Shown here one piece after another: positions 49,681-64,000 of a DNA stretch of 64,000 nt. The position numbers were made by a program, and so were the translations under genes. The notes below the pieces were generated by a model that did not search any database, was not told where the DNA came from, and saw only the letters and a list, made by a program, of their open reading frames with translations. Source of the DNA: Glandiceps talaboti (lineage: Eukaryota > Hemichordata > Enteropneusta > Spengelidae); NCBI RefSeq assembly GCF_964340395.1, contig NC_135555.1:5375001-5439000 (forward strand), written 5' to 3'. How positions within the stretch are numbered: position 1 is the first letter of the stretch; every line of letters starts with the position of its first letter.

Positions 49681-51521
49681 GAAACGGGATATCTTTTTAT
49701 TTACTTTTGTAAACACTGTGACAGGTAAATCATGACGTCACAGAGTAGGAAAAGAAACCTAACTCAGAATTACATGTATAAGATTTGAATATGGACATGA
49801 AACATAGCGACAGTGCATAGCACCGTTATGTATATATTGAAACAGTTGGAAAGCAAGAGAGAATATTTTGCTTCCAATATTCTATGTGAGCTTCATACAG
49901 CCTAATGTTGACTTGTTTCCTTTGTGTATAATGTTATTATGTTCATGATAACAAAGTGAAAACTTATAATTCTTCAAAACGGCATGTTGTAAGTACACAT
50001 AACCGATATTTTTTCTTCATAACTTTACATGTGTAAATAACAGTTTTTTATGTACTGAGCTATGTCTAAAATGCGTAGGAAGCAGCGATGGTCAAGAACT
50101 TCACTCTAATTTGATTGTGCATTAGTGTGTCTGTCATCCTTCGGTTGGTCTTGCGACCAGATTCACTTACACCATCACAAGTTAATTTCGACTACATATA
50201 TGCCGATTAACCTGCTCTACGATATCTGCAAAATGTATTGCACAGCTTCTACTTATTCTGTCCGTGTTTGGCAACACAATAAAAGCGGATATAAATTCTC
50301 TTGTAATTCCTACTTCGAACCGATGAAGACGAAGGTCTAAACAACGCTTTCCGGTAGATTGAGCTGAAATGAAATAAGTGGTAATTAGCACGTTTTGAGT
50401 TAAAGGTGTTTTTTGGAATTATTAACAACTCACTTTCGACTATTACATCAATTTACGAATCGATAGGATGTAGATTTCAAACAAATCGTTAGGAGTTAAG
50501 CCTCGACCGTTGCCATCAGCATTTCGTTATTTTTTATAAACTGCCATGCAGGTCATCACAGCAATCATGAATCGCTTTTGGCTATTGATAATAGCAATCA
50601 AGAATCGCCCTTAACTGAGAATCATGTTAATATCTTTATTCACCTTATGCATGTGTTAAGCTTCTACGGTATAAACTTTATAATGCAAGACATGTGTTAT
50701 TTATAAGCGTTTCGACCAGACAGTCTGACCTTTCAAAACACAATCGAATCACTGACTTAATATCATTTTACACACTTGGTAGGGATGGTAGACCAAGACG
50801 TGTTCACAAACGAAATTTTCCCGTCTCCCACAAGGAATTGAGTATTTATAGAAACTACATTTTTCTTTTGCGTAAAAGAGGGTCGATATTTAATACTCTC
50901 CTTATGCAATGTAAAAGGGTGTGACATTTTGTGCTTGAAAGTGTGGTTTATTACCCTAAATACCACCATAGCCACCACCAAAGTTGCCCTGCGGAAGCCC
51001 TGGGAATTTGACTGTCTTGATATCATTGCTAAGTTTCTGATTGCAATATTTTACTTTCAATTACTCTGGATGATTTATAAACGTATAATATGACAGCAGA
51101 TGCCGTTTTCTTTTTCCTGCAATAATTATCATCAATATAATGAGATCGACCAAACAATCAGGACTATTTGATGACGTAAGAGGACTTTGTACCAACCTTG
51201 TTGAGTATATCAAAGAGAACTAACACGGCTGGTTGCCTAATGGCTTGTTCCTGAAAAAAAAACACAATTATTTAATACTGGGTCTACACATTATCAATTA
51301 ATAAACTAGTATATAGCTACTTAATGCCGCCTCCACAATGTCTTAATTTGTAGTGTTGCTTTTCACATCATCTTGTACAATATAATGAAACACGATCCCT
51401 CTATCATGAGGGACGACTGTGATTGAAGATGTACAGCAACAAGTGTTGTCAACCCCTTTTTCAGGGTAACTGGTTGTACCATGCATATCTTTGTGATTCT
51501 AGAGTTAAGAGCATGTCCACT
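49681..51521. other. Intergenic / 3' flank of the transmembrane mucin gene
   Basis: AT-rich sequence downstream of the second mucin gene on its strand. No further coding signal; frames at 50,125-50,391 and 50,694-51,026 overlap on both strands and look like chance. Confidence 0.45.
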
Positions 51522-51527
51522 TTTATT
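51522..51527 (-). terminator. Polyadenylation signal AATAAA, long isoform
   Basis: aataaa on the minus strand (tttatt on plus) begins about 50 nt after the stop codon at 51,578, a suitable place for the distal 3' end of the long-tail transcript. Confidence 0.6.
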
Positions 51528-51577
51528 ATGAAATTATATCACATCCATTTAGCATTAGTAGATGCCACAGACAAAAG

Positions 51578-64000
<12,423 letters not shown>

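Overview
This window looks like nuclear DNA from a marine invertebrate animal. It has GT-AG introns, phase-matched exons, giant Thr/Ser/Pro-rich mucin exons, a tRNA-derived SINE, a LINE 3' remnant, MITE-like foldback elements and many long microsatellites. I cannot name the phylum from sequence alone. Everything I can defend as coding lies on the minus strand, so transcription runs from high to low coordinates.

Region 1 (1-27,356): one uninterrupted coding exon of a giant secreted or membrane mucin, running off the left edge. At its 5' end (about 25.6-27.36 kb) it is non-repetitive and Ser/Thr/Asn-rich. From about 25.6 kb leftwards it is roughly 55 tandem copies of a ~465-bp (~155-residue) Thr-rich unit. 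The units form higher-order blocks of about 4.2, 3.7, 3.3 and 1.9 kb. The opposite strand is also open over 26 kb and reads as a Val-rich protein; I treat that as an artefact.

Region 2 (27.4-51.5 kb): no gene that I can support. It holds two inverted copies of an unnamed ~1.3-1.4-kb repeat, one interrupted by a LINE 3' fragment with an (AAAT)n tail. It also holds a 148-bp-armed foldback element, a tRNA-type SINE, two hammerhead-ribozyme-like motifs beside (AT)n tracts, two clusters of a ~110-bp repeat, a diverged direct repeat and several microsatellites.

Region 3 (51.5-64 kb): the 3' part of a second, transmembrane mucin gene reconstructed as seven exons whose splice phases all agree. In protein order these are a 54-bp-unit PTS repeat exon (continuing off the right edge), three exons of a SEA-like juxtamembrane module, a six-cysteine EGF-like domain, a transmembrane helix with a KRRRR stop-transfer signal, and a ~1,037-residue acidic tail containing a 32-Asp run. 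Skipping the last splice gives a short tail ending in a possible PDZ ligand (SRV). Each ending has its own AATAAA signal downstream.

The two mucin genes lie in the same orientation about 24 kb apart and share a TTEE-x-TTSS motif, so they may be tandem relatives. PTS-SEA-EGF-TM order is the layout of animal transmembrane mucins (MUC3/12/17 type), which build glycocalyx at epithelial surfaces. The most unusual features are the huge acidic tail with its alternative ending, the nested higher-order repeat structure of the 27-kb exon, and the hammerhead-like motifs.
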